A stretch of 8,280 nt of DNA from Limnohabitans sp. (GTDB taxonomy: Bacteria > Pseudomonadota > Gammaproteobacteria > Burkholderiales > Burkholderiaceae_C). Made by a program: the position numbers and the translations under genes. The stretch covers positions 1 through 8,280 of the forward strand of contig JACDQO010000175.1 of the NCBI GenBank assembly GCA_015657605.1, given 5' to 3'. This document shows positions 1 to 6,842 of this stretch, in pieces. Position 1 is the first letter of the stretch. Each line of letters opens with the position of its first letter. The notes beneath the pieces are model-generated. The model was not told where the DNA came from. It searched no databases and saw only the letters and a list, made by a program, of their open reading frames with translations.

Positions 1-1
1 C

Positions 2-1033
2 CGCGCGCACCGCGACGGCGCCCAATGGCGTGCCAACATCGAAGCCCAAGAGGTTTCAGGCCACATCGGCTTCCTGCAGTCTTACACCGGCCAAGCGGGC
101 CAACTCTTTGCCCGCTTGAGCCGCCTGAACCTGCCGCCCGCAGAAGTGGCCGAAGTCGAAGCTTTGCTGGAAGCACCACCCACCAAGCTGCCCGCACTGG
201 ACATCGTGATCGACGCGCTAGAGCTGCGGGGCATTCCCCTGGGCCGCGTGGAAATCGAAGCGGTCAACCCAGAGTCCAGCCCCAGCCGCCAGCAGGCCGG
301 ACAGGAGTGGCAGCTGAAAAAGTTCAACGTGCTGTTGCCCGAAGCGCAACTCAAAAGCACCGGGCGATGGCTGGCCACCAAAGACGCCAATGCGCGGCGC
401 AAAACCGAGATGAACTTTGTCTTGGACATTCAAGATGCTGGCGCCTTGCTCAGCCGCTTGGGCACGCCCAATGCCTTGCGAGGTGGCGTGGGCCAAATGG
501 CGGGCACAGTCAATTGGCAAGGCTCGCCATTGGCGCTGGACTACCCCAGCATGAGCGGTCAATTCGAAGTCCGCATGGGCAGGGGTCAGTTCCTGAAGGC
601 CGATGCGGGCGCCGCCAAATTGCTGGGCGTTTTGAGCCTGCAGGCCTTGCCCAGACGCCTGTTGCTGGACTTCAGAGATGTGTTTGCTGAGGGCTTTGCC
701 TTTGACTCTGTGCGTGGCGATGTGGGCATCACCCAAGGCACTGCCCACACCAACAACTTGCAAATCAAAGGCGTCAACGCCTTGGTCTTGCTGGACGGCC
801 AAGCCAACATCGCGCAAGAAACGCAAAAACTCCGCGCCCAGATCTTTCCCATGGTGGACACCAACACCACCTCTTTGCTGGCAGGCATTGCATTGACCCC
901 GGCCGTGGGGCTGACCGCTTTTGTCGCGCAATGGCTTTTGAAGAACCCCTTGTCTCGGGCCTCCAGCCAAGAGTTCATCATTGACGGCAGTTGGGACAAC
1001 CCCCGCGTCACCCGAATCAACAACCGACCATGA
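2..1033 (+). CDS. yhdP: YhdP family (AsmA-like) envelope protein, C-terminal part
   Basis: The reading frame is open from the left edge, so the start lies outside the window; 343 C-terminal residues are visible. The family consists of very large proteins, anchored in the inner membrane with a long periplasmic part, related to AsmA/TamB and implicated in phospholipid transport to the outer membrane (family knowledge). Recognisable here are an early block with GQLFARLSRLNLP, then the conserved C-terminal core GAAKLLGVLSLQALPRRLLL followed by DFRDVF and a FAFDSVRGD segment. After that come an ALVLLDGQANI strand and a glycine/alanine-rich stretch containing LLAGIALTPAVGL. These order and match as in the C-terminal YhdP/TIGR02099 region. 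The TGA stop overlaps an ATG (ATGA, 1030-1033) that I take as the start of the kinase. No frame break is visible in this part. An ordinary AsmA or TamB protein is the alternative, but the LSLQALPRRL motif favours YhdP. Confidence 0.85.
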   Translation, partial: RAHRDGAQWRANIEAQEVSGHIGFLQSYTGQAGQLFARLSRLNLPPAEVAEVEALLEAPPTKLPALDIVIDALELRGIPLGRVEIEAVNPESSPSRQQAGQEWQLKKFNVLLPEAQLKSTGRWLATKDANARRKTEMNFVLDIQDAGALLSRLGTPNALRGGVGQMAGTVNWQGSPLALDYPSMSGQFEVRMGRGQFLKADAGAAKLLGVLSLQALPRRLLLDFRDVFAEGFAFDSVRGDVGITQGTAHTNNLQIKGVNALVLLDGQANIAQETQKLRAQIFPMVDTNTTSLLAGIALTPAVGLTAFVAQWLLKNPLSRASSQEFIIDGSWDNPRVTRINNRP

Positions 1034-3115
1034 CGCCCATCACTCGCCCTCATTGGGCGCGCGCCTGCTGCAACGCAGCACCTCTTGGTGGCAAAGCTTT
1101 GAAGAAGCCTTGCCCGGAGGGCGTGGTTGGCGCACCCTGTGGTTGGCCTTGATCACTTTGGTGATGGGCGTTTTGATCACCTTGGTTTGGTTGGCAGGAC
1201 GCTACGAAGCCAGCCAACTGCAAGCCGAACTGGAAAGCGACACGACCGAGGCGGTGAGTGACTTGCGGCGTCAAATGGAACGCCAATCCCAAAGCCTGCA
1301 GGGCTTGCTATCGAACACATCGACCGAAACATTCTGGAACACCGAGGCCCCTGCGCTGCTGCGTGAACACCGGGAGTGGCTGCGCATCGAATCACGCGAC
1401 CCCGAACTGAACCTGAAAAACCAGGTGGACACGCCCTTGCGCAAACCGATTTTCAAACTTGTTCTGCGCACGGATTCACTCAATGAAACCGTGCAGGCCT
1501 GTGCCAAGGCACGCCGCATCAGTGGTCCCAGTTACTCCAGCTCCTACTTTTTGCCCCAAAACGATGGCATGGGTTTTGAGGTCATGGAAATGTGTTTGCC
1601 CGAGACACAAGACGGTGTCTTGGTGGGCTTCACCATCGTGACCTACGGTTTGCAAGACCTGCTCAATGAACTTCTGGGCGACAGTTTTGGCCGTCGCAAC
1701 GAGATCTCGTTCACCGAACCCGATGGCACGCGCCTGGCCATTGCAGGCAACCAAAGCCGTGGCCTGCGGGTGTTCACCTCACAGCAATTGGTCAACCTGC
1801 CCGGCAACACCTTGGTGCTGCGCATGGACGGGCGCAGGGGCGAAGCCAACATTTTTCCCAATGTCTTGACGGCCTTGGTCACCGCCATGTCCATCGCCTT
1901 GGTGACGGTCATCGTTTTACTCGTCAAAGATTCACGACGGCGCTTGAAGGCAGAGCGCGACTTGGCAGAGGCTCTGGCCTTTCGCAAAGCCATGGAAGAC
2001 TCTTTGGTCACCGGTCTTCGGGCGCGTGACCTGGAGGGGCGCATCACTTATGTGAACCCGGCCTTTTGCCAGATGGTGGGCTTTGAGGCTGAGTCGCTGA
2101 ACGGACGCAATGCGCCCATGCCGTATTGGCCACCCGAGATGGTCGACGAATACCGGCAACGCCAAGCCATCCGTTTGGCCGGCAATGTGCCGCCACGCGA
2201 AGGCTTTGAGTCGGTCTTCATGCGCCAAGACGGCACACGGTTTCCGGTGCTCATCATCGAGGCGCCTTTGATCAGCGTGCAAGGCGAGCAAACCGGTTGG
2301 ATGGGCGCCGTGATTGACATCAGCGAACAACGCCGCATCGAAGAGGTCTCTCGCGCCAGCCAAGAGCGCCTGCAGGCCACGGCCCGTTTGGCCACGGTGG
2401 GTGAAATGGCTTCTTTGCTCAGCCACGAGCTGAACCAACCTTTGGCGGCCATCGCCAGTTATGCCAATGGCTCTTTGAACCTGTTGCAAAACCCATCGGC
2501 CGTGCCGCAAACCCTGGACGACGTGCACATGGCGCTGCGCCGCATCGCCGAACAAGCCGACCGAGCAGGCCGGGTCATCAACAGCGTGCACGATTTTGTC
2601 CGCCGCCGCGATCAAGACCGTGAGACCTTGCCACCACAGGCCTTGTTTGACGCGGTATCGCCATTGGTCCAACTGCAAGCGCGCAAATTGCGGGTCACGG
2701 TCAACACCCAAATTGACCCTCAGTTGCCCGACGTGATGTGCGACCGCACCATGGTGGAGCAGGTCTTGTTGAACCTGGCCCGCAACGGCATGCAAGCCAT
2801 GGACAAGCCGGACTGCAGGGACCGAAGACTGCTCTTGAAAGCCCGCCGGCGGCGTCCAATGCCGAGCAAGCTTGGGTGGAGTTTTCGGTGACCGACGTGG
2901 GGGAAGGCATCAGCGACGAGGTGGCCAGCCAATTGTTCACCCCGTTTTTCACCACCAAGAGCGAAGGCATGGGCTTGGGCCTGAGCCTGTGCAGAACCGT
3001 GGTGGAGCAGCACGGCGGTCACTTGGAGTTTGAAAGCCTGACGCCCAAAGGTACCGTTTTCCGTTTCACCTTGCCCGTCAAGTCCCGCTTGCATTTGGAT
3101 AAGATCGCCGCATGA
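1030..3115 (+). CDS. PAS-domain sensor histidine kinase, two frame breaks
   Basis: This is a membrane sensor kinase that autophosphorylates on His and passes phosphate to the regulator encoded next to it. Numbering below is frame-corrected (about 695 residues). Transmembrane helix 1 lies near residues 35-57 and helix 2 near 279-300, with a periplasmic sensing region of about 220 residues between them that I do not recognise. A PAS domain follows (about 318-432, with ITYVNPAFCQMVGF and GWMGAVIDISEQ). The HisKA box is SLLSHELNQPLAAIASYAN with phospho-His 466, and the N-box is LLNLARNGMQAM (N586). After the second break come the ATP-lid motifs VTDVGEGISDE, TPFFTTKSEGMGLGLSL and QHGGHLEF. The H-box is of the FixL/DctB/TodS type. 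I chose the ATG at 1030 because it makes a four-base overlap with the upstream stop, and one extra G at 1055-1057 joins it to the kinase frame. The alternatives without a frameshift are TTG at 981 or 1053. The second break lies near 2841-2856. Confidence 0.85.
1055..1057 (+). other. Probable missing base (frame break 1, kinase N-terminus)
   Basis: From the ATG at 1030 the frame reads MTPITRPHW and then runs out of register. Adding one G to this GGG run continues it as GARLLQRSTSWWQSF, which leads directly into transmembrane helix 1. Without the correction the kinase frame has no ATG before the middle of helix 1. This is the least certain of the eight breaks, because a TTG start could replace it. 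Confidence 0.55.
2841..2856 (+). other. Frame break 2, kinase between N-box and G-box
   Basis: The N-terminal kinase frame continues past the N-box as MDKPDCRDRRLLLKARRR and then falls into non-kinase sequence, stopping at 2891. The conserved ATP-binding half (AEQAWVEFSVTDVGEGISDE) is in the frame one base earlier. A single missing base in the GC-rich repeat-like run GCCCGCCGGCGGCG explains both halves. The exact base cannot be fixed, and the switch could lie anywhere from about 2811 to 2856. Confidence 0.85.
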
Positions 3116-3776
3116 ATTTCACCGACACGCCCACCGTTTTCATTGTGGACGACGACGCGAGCGTGCGCGAAGGCATGGCGTGGCTGCTGCGCACGCGGCG
3201 CTTGCTCAGCGAGACATTTGAGAGCGCCGAGTCTTTTCTCAGCATGCTGCAAAGCAATTTTCAAGACACCGGCAACGGCCCTTCGGTCGGGCAACACTGG
3301 CCTCAACAAGCGGCCTGCATTTTGCTGGACGTGCGGATGCCGGGCATGAGTGGCTTGGCCCTGTTTGAGCAACTGCTGAGCAGCGGCGTGGCCCAAGCAT
3401 GGCCGGTGATTTTTTGACGGGCCATGCCGATGTGCCCACCGCCGTTGACAGCGTCAAGCGCGGGGCTTTTGATTTTTGTGAAAAGCCGTTTTCAGACAAC
3501 GCCCTGGTCGACCGGGTCGAGCAAGCGCTGCATTTGTCACAGACACGTTTGACGGCGCGCAAAGAGCAGCAACGCTTGCAGTCGCGTTTGCTCGAACTGA
3601 CCGACCGTGAACGGGACGTGATGCACCTGGTGGTCGAAGGGCTCCCCAACAAACTCATTGCCGACCAGCTGGACATCAGCGTGCGAACTGTGGAGGTTCA
3701 CCGCGCGCGTGTCTTTGACAAGATGGAAGTCAAATCGGCGGTGGAACTGGCCAACTTGATGCGGAGCCTGTCGTGA
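3112..3776 (+). CDS. FixJ/NarL-type response regulator, one frame break
   Basis: This is a two-component DNA-binding regulator and the probable phosphorylation target of the kinase just upstream; its ATG overlaps the kinase TGA (ATGA, 3112-3115). Frame-corrected it has 221 residues. The receiver domain has the acidic pocket D13/D14 (FIVDDDASVREG), phospho-acceptor D73 (ILLDVRMPGMSG), switch residue T103 (FLTGHADVPTAV) and K125 (CEKPF). The LuxR/FixJ helix-turn-helix domain covers about 163-219, with LTDRERDVMHLVVEGLPNKL and RTVEVHRARVFDKM, which is typical of the FixJ branch. An insert of roughly 18 residues, rich in Q, N and G (about residues 47-66), separates helix 2 from the phospho-Asp strand, making the receiver longer than usual. 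The reading frame breaks at a T-run (3410-3415); adding one T rejoins it. The TGA overlaps the GTG start of the next gene. Confidence 0.9.
3410..3415 (+). other. Missing T in homopolymer (frame break 3, regulator)
   Basis: The receiver reads AWPVIF and then stops at TGA 3415-3417. One more T in this run of six gives VIFLTGHADVPTAV, an exact receiver strand-4 motif with the conserved Thr, so the position of the break is essentially certain. A homopolymer miscount is the simplest cause. Ribosomal slippage of -1 on the U-run would give the same protein but has no other support here. Confidence 0.92.
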
Positions 3777-4318
3777 ACAAGGCTCACGCCCCTGACCAGG
3801 CCCACCCAGACCCCTTAGCGCATCGCCGGCACCTGATAACCGGCTTGGGGCTGGCTTGGCTGAGCCTGATCACCGCTTGCTCAACGGCACCGGTTTCAAG
3901 ACCTGCCGAGCCTGCAACGCCAAGCCCTGCGCCCTACAACAAAGTGCGCAACGATTTGGCCCTGTTTGCCTTGTCATTGCTCGACATGCCCTACCGTTCG
4001 GGCGGTCGCGGCCCGGCCACGGGTTTTGATTGCTCGGGCTTGGTGGCGCACATTTACCGCGAAGGGGGCGGCATCGCCGTCAAAGGCACATCGGCCGAAC
4101 TGGGCCGCAAATCCAGGCCCATTGACCGGTCTGCGGTTTTGCCCGGAGATTTGGTTTTTTTCAACACCTTGGGTGCACGCCACTCGCATGTGGGGGTGTA
4201 TGTGGGCGGCGGCCGCTTTGTGCATGCCAGCAACCCGCGCACCGGGGTTCGCTTGGACCACCTGAGCAACCGTTACTACGCGCAACGATTTGAAGGGGCG
4301 CACAGCTTGCTCGAGTGA
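3773..4318 (+). CDS. NlpC/P60-family lipoprotein peptidase
   Basis: This is a secreted cell-wall peptidase of the NlpC/P60 family, which cuts peptide stems of murein (family knowledge). It has 181 residues and is intact. The N-terminus carries a basic stretch (HRRH at 17-20), a hydrophobic segment and the lipobox ITAC with Cys36, so it is probably a lipid-anchored lipoprotein. A Pro/Ala-rich linker (about 39-54) leads to the catalytic domain: nucleophile Cys87 in GFDCSGLVAHIY, His139 in RHSHVGVYVGGG, and third residue His151 in RFVHASNP. The LPGDLVFF motif before the His is also typical. The start is the GTG at 3773, which overlaps the regulator stop as GTGA; this coupling implies cotranscription with the two-component genes. 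It resembles Spr/MepS- and NlpC-type hydrolases. I cannot say whether it is a DL-endopeptidase of exactly that specificity. Confidence 0.92.
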   Translation: MNKAHAPDQAHPDPLAHRRHLITGLGLAWLSLITACSTAPVSRPAEPATPSPAPYNKVRNDLALFALSLLDMPYRSGGRGPATGFDCSGLVAHIYREGGGIAVKGTSAELGRKSRPIDRSAVLPGDLVFFNTLGARHSHVGVYVGGGRFVHASNPRTGVRLDHLSNRYYAQRFEGAHSLLE

Positions 4319-4328
4319 GCTTGCGGCC

Positions 4329-4478
4329 TTAAAGCTTCGGCCCTTCAGCGGGTGGAGTGGGGGCTTCTTTTTCAGCCTCGGGCAATTCACCTTTGTTGCG
4401 GCCGGAAAACATGGTCCACCAGACAATACCCACCAAAATCACCAAGGCCAGCAAAGCCTCCAACAAGATCAGTCCCAT
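4329..4478 (-). CDS. Small single-span membrane protein, 49 residues
   Basis: The minus strand holds a complete 49-codon frame from ATG (4478 down) to TAA (4331-4329). The protein starts [19 protein letters not shown], a continuous hydrophobic helix of about 17-20 residues, followed by WWTMFSGRN at the membrane boundary and a soluble tail of about 20 residues rich in Glu, Pro and Lys (PEAEKEAPTPPAEGPKL). This ordered layout (helix, aromatic belt, basic residue, polar tail) is not what an accidental antisense frame usually gives, and it fills the only stretch here without another gene. It converges with the NlpC/P60 gene (10 bases between stops) and diverges from mltA with overlapping start codons. 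I see only a weak GGGGTG purine stretch upstream as a possible ribosome site. The function is unknown. Length and position relative to two murein enzymes suggest an envelope role, but that is inference. Confidence 0.65.
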   Translation of the reverse strand: MGLILLEALLALVILVGIVWWTMFSGRNKGELPEAEKEAPTPPAEGPKL

Positions 4479-5657
4479 GCACGCACCCCGTTTTTTGAGT
4501 CACCGCCCGCGATGGATCGGCTTATTTGTGGCCGCGATTGTAGGCACCCTGAGCGCTTGCTCTGTCGCCCCTGTGCTGCATGCCCCTGAACCTGCAAGTC
4601 CATCGGTCCAAGCACCGGCCCCCGCTGAGATCGCCAGCACTTTGCCCGCAACCCCTTTGCCCGCGCCCATCATGCGCGAACAAAGCCGCTGGGTTCCCGT
4701 CCCTTGGTCTGAACTGCCAGGCCTGAACACCGACGCCATCCACGAAGCCTGGCCCGCTTGGCTGCAAAGCTGCCAACGACCCGGCCCACGTGGAAAGCCC
4801 TGTGCCCCGAGATCGCCAAACTGGCCAACGCCCCAGTTGAGCAGCAACGCCGTTGGCTGCTCGACAACTTGCAGCCCTACCGCGTGGAGTCGCATGAACA
4901 GCGCCAATCCGGCTTGCTCACGGGCTATTACGAACCCGCACTGGTCGGTTCGCGCCAGGCGCAAGGCAACTTCAGAGTGCCCTTGTATGCGCCGCCCGCC
5001 CAATTGGGCCAACGCAAGCCTTGGTACACGCGACAAGAGATTGACACCTTGCCCGCCGCCCGCGCCGCCCTGCGCGGCAAAGAGCTGCTGTACCTGGCCG
5101 ACCCGGTGGACGCGATGGTGCTGCACATCCAAGGCTCCGGCTTGGTGAATGTGACCGAGCCCGACGGCCGCCAACGCTGGGTGCGCATGGCCTACGCCGC
5201 CACCAACGACCAGCCCTACATCAGCATTGGCCGCTGGCTGCTCGACCGCAAACTGATCACCGACGCGAGCTGGCCTGGCATCAAAGCCTGGATCGACCGC
5301 AACCCATCGCGTGTGAACGAGCTGCTGTGGCAAAACCCGCGTGTGGTGTTCTTCCGCGAAGAAGCCTTGCCCGTGGGCACCACACCACCCGGCCCCAAAG
5401 GCGCACAAGGCGTGCCGCTCACCGCCGAGCGCTCGATTGCGGTGGACCGCCGCAGCATTCCCTATGGCACCCCGGTGTGGATGAAATCCACTGGGCCACA
5501 AACCAATTTGGACCGCCTGGTGCTGGCCCAAGACACCGGCACCGCCATCGTGGGTGCGGTGCGGGCCGACTATTACGCAGGCTCTGGCGCGGCAGCGGGT
5601 GAATTGGCTGGGCGCCTCAAGCAGCCGCTGCAAATGTGGGCCTTGTGGCCACGTTGA
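4477..5657 (+). CDS. mltA: MltA-type membrane-bound lytic transglycosylase, one frame break
   Basis: This is a lytic transglycosylase that cleaves the MurNAc-GlcNAc bond of murein, leaving 1,6-anhydro ends; MltA enzymes are outer-membrane lipoproteins (family knowledge). Frame-corrected it has 393 residues. The signal peptide has basic residues (RPR), hydrophobic core [12 protein letters not shown] and lipobox LSAC with Cys28. A Pro/Ala linker follows, then the MltA domain starting near [11 protein letters not shown] and including [23 protein letters not shown] and [14 protein letters not shown] sequence ([10 protein letters not shown]). The C-terminal 3D domain has its three aspartates, D324 ([17 protein letters not shown]), D353 ([13 protein letters not shown]) and D365 (RADYYAGSG). 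I do not assign which one is the catalytic acid. The frame breaks at 4777-4788. The start at 4477 was chosen to include a full signal peptide; TTG at 4495 is a possible alternative, and no good ribosome site is visible for either. Confidence 0.9.
4777..4788 (+). other. Frame break 4, inside mltA
   Basis: The signal peptide and first part of the enzyme read through [11 protein letters not shown]. The rest of the domain ([12 protein letters not shown] onward) is one base earlier in register. One missing C in CCCGGCCCACG gives CQRPGPTWKALC, a smooth join. The 5' frame alone would run on as unrelated sequence to 5148. Confidence 0.88.
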
Positions 5658-5676
5658 TCTGGATGCCTTTGACCGG

Positions 5677-6021
5677 ATGACCTTGACCTGCCGCCCCGGC
5701 TGCGCCGCTTGCTGCACCGCACCGTCCATCTCCTCGCCCATCCCCGGCATGCCCCAAGGCAAAGCTGCGGGAGTGCCTTGCGTGCAACTTGACGAACAAC
5801 TGCGTTGCAAGATTTTTGGGCAACCCGAACGGCCTGCAGTGTGTGGGCAGCTGCAGGCTTCGGTGGAGATGTGTGGGGCTGTGGCCGATGGTGGCGTGCA
5901 TGCCCGGGCTTGGCTGATGCGGCTGGAGGAATTGACGCAGCCAGCACCTGAGCCATTTGCCAGGGCGCCCGCTTTCAGTCACCCAAACGTCACAATCCAG
6001 CAGCGCTTGGGGTTAAGCTGA
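5677..6021 (+). CDS. YkgJ family cysteine-cluster protein
   Basis: This is a small 114-residue protein of the YkgJ/UPF0153 family (putative zinc- or iron-chelating, Fe-S-like cluster); its biochemical role is not established. Eight cysteines are visible: C5, C9, C12 and C13 in [11 protein letters not shown]35 in GVPCVQL, C44 in [16 protein letters not shown]56, and C66 in EMCG. The [11 protein letters not shown] block and the [14 protein letters not shown] loop are characteristic of the family. The ATG at 5677 puts the first Cys motif at the very N-terminus, as is usual in this family; the frame is open upstream but overlaps the end of mltA without family similarity. It sits 19 bases after the mltA stop and 30 bases before the aldolase start, so readthrough transcription with mltA is likely. 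No frame break is seen. Confidence 0.88.
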   Translation: MTLTCRPGCAACCTAPSISSPIPGMPQGKAAGVPCVQLDEQLRCKIFGQPERPAVCGQLQASVEMCGAVADGGVHARAWLMRLEELTQPAPEPFARAPAFSHPNVTIQQRLGLS

Positions 6022-6040
6022 TTCCCTTTTGCTGACCCCC

Positions 6041-6044
6041 GGAG
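6041..6044 (+). promoter_or_regulatory. Ribosome binding site of the aldolase gene
   Basis: GGAG sits seven bases before the ATG at 6052, a good Shine-Dalgarno match. It decides the start codon of the aldolase-family gene. Confidence 0.75.
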
Positions 6045-6051
6045 CACAGCC

Positions 6052-6835
6052 ATGGCGTTTGAAATTCCTTCCTTAAAAGACAGCGTTCACCCCGATGAAT
6101 GGCAGCTGCGGCTGGACTTGGCGGCGTGTTACCGGCTAGTGGCGCTGTACGGCTGGAGCGATTTGGTGTTCACCCACATCAGCGCCAAACTGCCCGAGTC
6201 GGTGGCAGGTCAAGACCATCAGTTTTTGATCAACCCCTACGGCCTGATGTTTGACGAGATCACCGCGTCCAGCCTGGTGAAGGTGGACATGCAATGCAAC
6301 AAGTTGCACGACAGCCCCTTCCCGGTCAACCCAGCGGGCTTTGTGATCCACAGCGCGGTGCACGAGGCGCGGCCCGATGCGGGTTGCGTGCTGCACACCC
6401 ACACGCGGGCGGGCGTGGCCGTGAGCGCGCAGGCGCACGGCGTGTTGCCCATCAGCAGCAAAGCACCTTGTGCTGGCCTCGCTGGCCTACCATGGCTACG
6501 AGGGCGTGGCGATTCACGACGAAGAAAAAAAAGCGCCTGCAGGCCGATTTAGGCGCTGCCAATTTCCTGATGCTGCGCAACCATGGCTTGCTCACCGTGG
6601 GCAAAACCATTGCCGACGCGTTCTTGTCGATGTACACCTTTGAGAACACCTGCCGCATCCAGGTCGATGCGCTGGCAGGCCAAGCGGGCCCCAAAGACCT
6701 GACCGCGGTGGACCCGCAAATTTTGAACGGCGTGGCCACGCCATGCGGGTACAAACCGGTGGTTTGGGCGGCGCGTTTGTTTGGCCTTCGCTGCTGCGCA
6801 AGCTGCAACGCGAAAGCCCCGATTACACCCATTAA
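6052..6835 (+). CDS. Class II aldolase/adducin family protein, four frame breaks
   Basis: The class II aldolase/adducin fold uses a zinc ion held by three His to cleave or epimerise sugar phosphates such as fuculose- or ribulose-phosphate; many bacterial members have no assigned substrate. Four single-base corrections give 261 residues, the usual family length. Order of motifs: LYGWSDLVFTHISAKLP (about 32-48), FLINPYGLMFDEITASSLVK, AGFVIHSAVHEARPDAGCVL, then zinc ligands H115 and H117 in LHTHTRAGVAVSA, QQSTL, LASLAYHGYEGVAIHDEE, and the third zinc His in LRNHGLLTVGKTIADAF. The last part, AMRVQTGGLGGAFVWPSLLR, ends with DYTH before TAA at 6833-6835. The start is fixed by a GGAG site. With four breaks in under 800 bases it is the most damaged gene here. 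True pseudogenisation cannot be excluded, but all motif residues are kept. Confidence 0.87.
6451..6459 (+). other. Frame break 5, aldolase
   Basis: After HGVLPIS the expected QQSTL is found one base earlier in register. One missing C in ATCAGCAGC (restoring ATCAGCCAGC) joins the two. The CAG repeat makes the exact base ambiguous. Confidence 0.85.
6466..6473 (+). other. Frame break 6, aldolase
   Basis: QQSTL is followed in a third frame by VLASLAYHGYEGVAIHDEE. Restoring one G in CTTGTGCTG (giving CTTGGTGCTG) joins STL to VLASLAY. Confidence 0.85.
6525..6532 (+). other. Extra A in poly-A run (frame break 7, aldolase)
   Basis: The run has eight A; seven would keep HDEEKK in frame with RLQADLGAANFLMLRNHG. 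This is the only break that needs a base removed rather than added, and it lies in the longest homopolymer noted in the window, as expected of a miscount. Confidence 0.88.
6737..6744 (+). other. Frame break 8, aldolase C-terminus
   Basis: After ILNGVAT the uncorrected frame runs into the next gene without a stop. Adding one G to CCACGCCATG gives ATAMRVQTGGLGGAFVWPSL, the family C-terminus, ending at TAA 6833-6835, seven bases before the next start. Confidence 0.87.
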
Positions 6836-6838
6836 GGA
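6834..6838 (+). promoter_or_regulatory. Ribosome binding site of the OYE-family gene
   Basis: AAGGA overlaps the aldolase TAA stop and lies four bases before the ATG at 6843. It supports this start and suggests translation coupled to the aldolase gene. Confidence 0.65.
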
Positions 6839-6842
6839 CCCC

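Noticed and set aside
3399..3420. Programmed -1 ribosomal frameshift on the T-run of the regulator gene
   Set aside because: Regulators of this family are not known to be made this way, no downstream stem is evident, and seven similar breaks occur elsewhere, so a miscount is simpler.
4308..4345. Possible terminator between the convergent NlpC/P60 and small membrane genes
   Set aside because: Only a four-base stem (GCTC/GAGC) and short GGCC repeats are visible, with no T-tract, so it is too weak to call.
4357..4476. GTG at 4357 as an upstream start of mltA
   Set aside because: It would put 40 polar residues before a normal lipoprotein signal peptide and would run antisense through the small membrane gene; ATG 4477 gives a normal signal sequence.
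5554..5676. Upstream extension of the cysteine-cluster gene into mltA
   Set aside because: The extra residues overlap the mltA 3D domain in another frame and show no family similarity; ATG 5677 gives the usual N-terminus.
4500..5810. Long minus-strand frame of 436 codons opposite mltA
   Set aside because: It is a shadow of mltA and the start of the cysteine-cluster gene, rich in Gln/Gly/His and without any domain signature.
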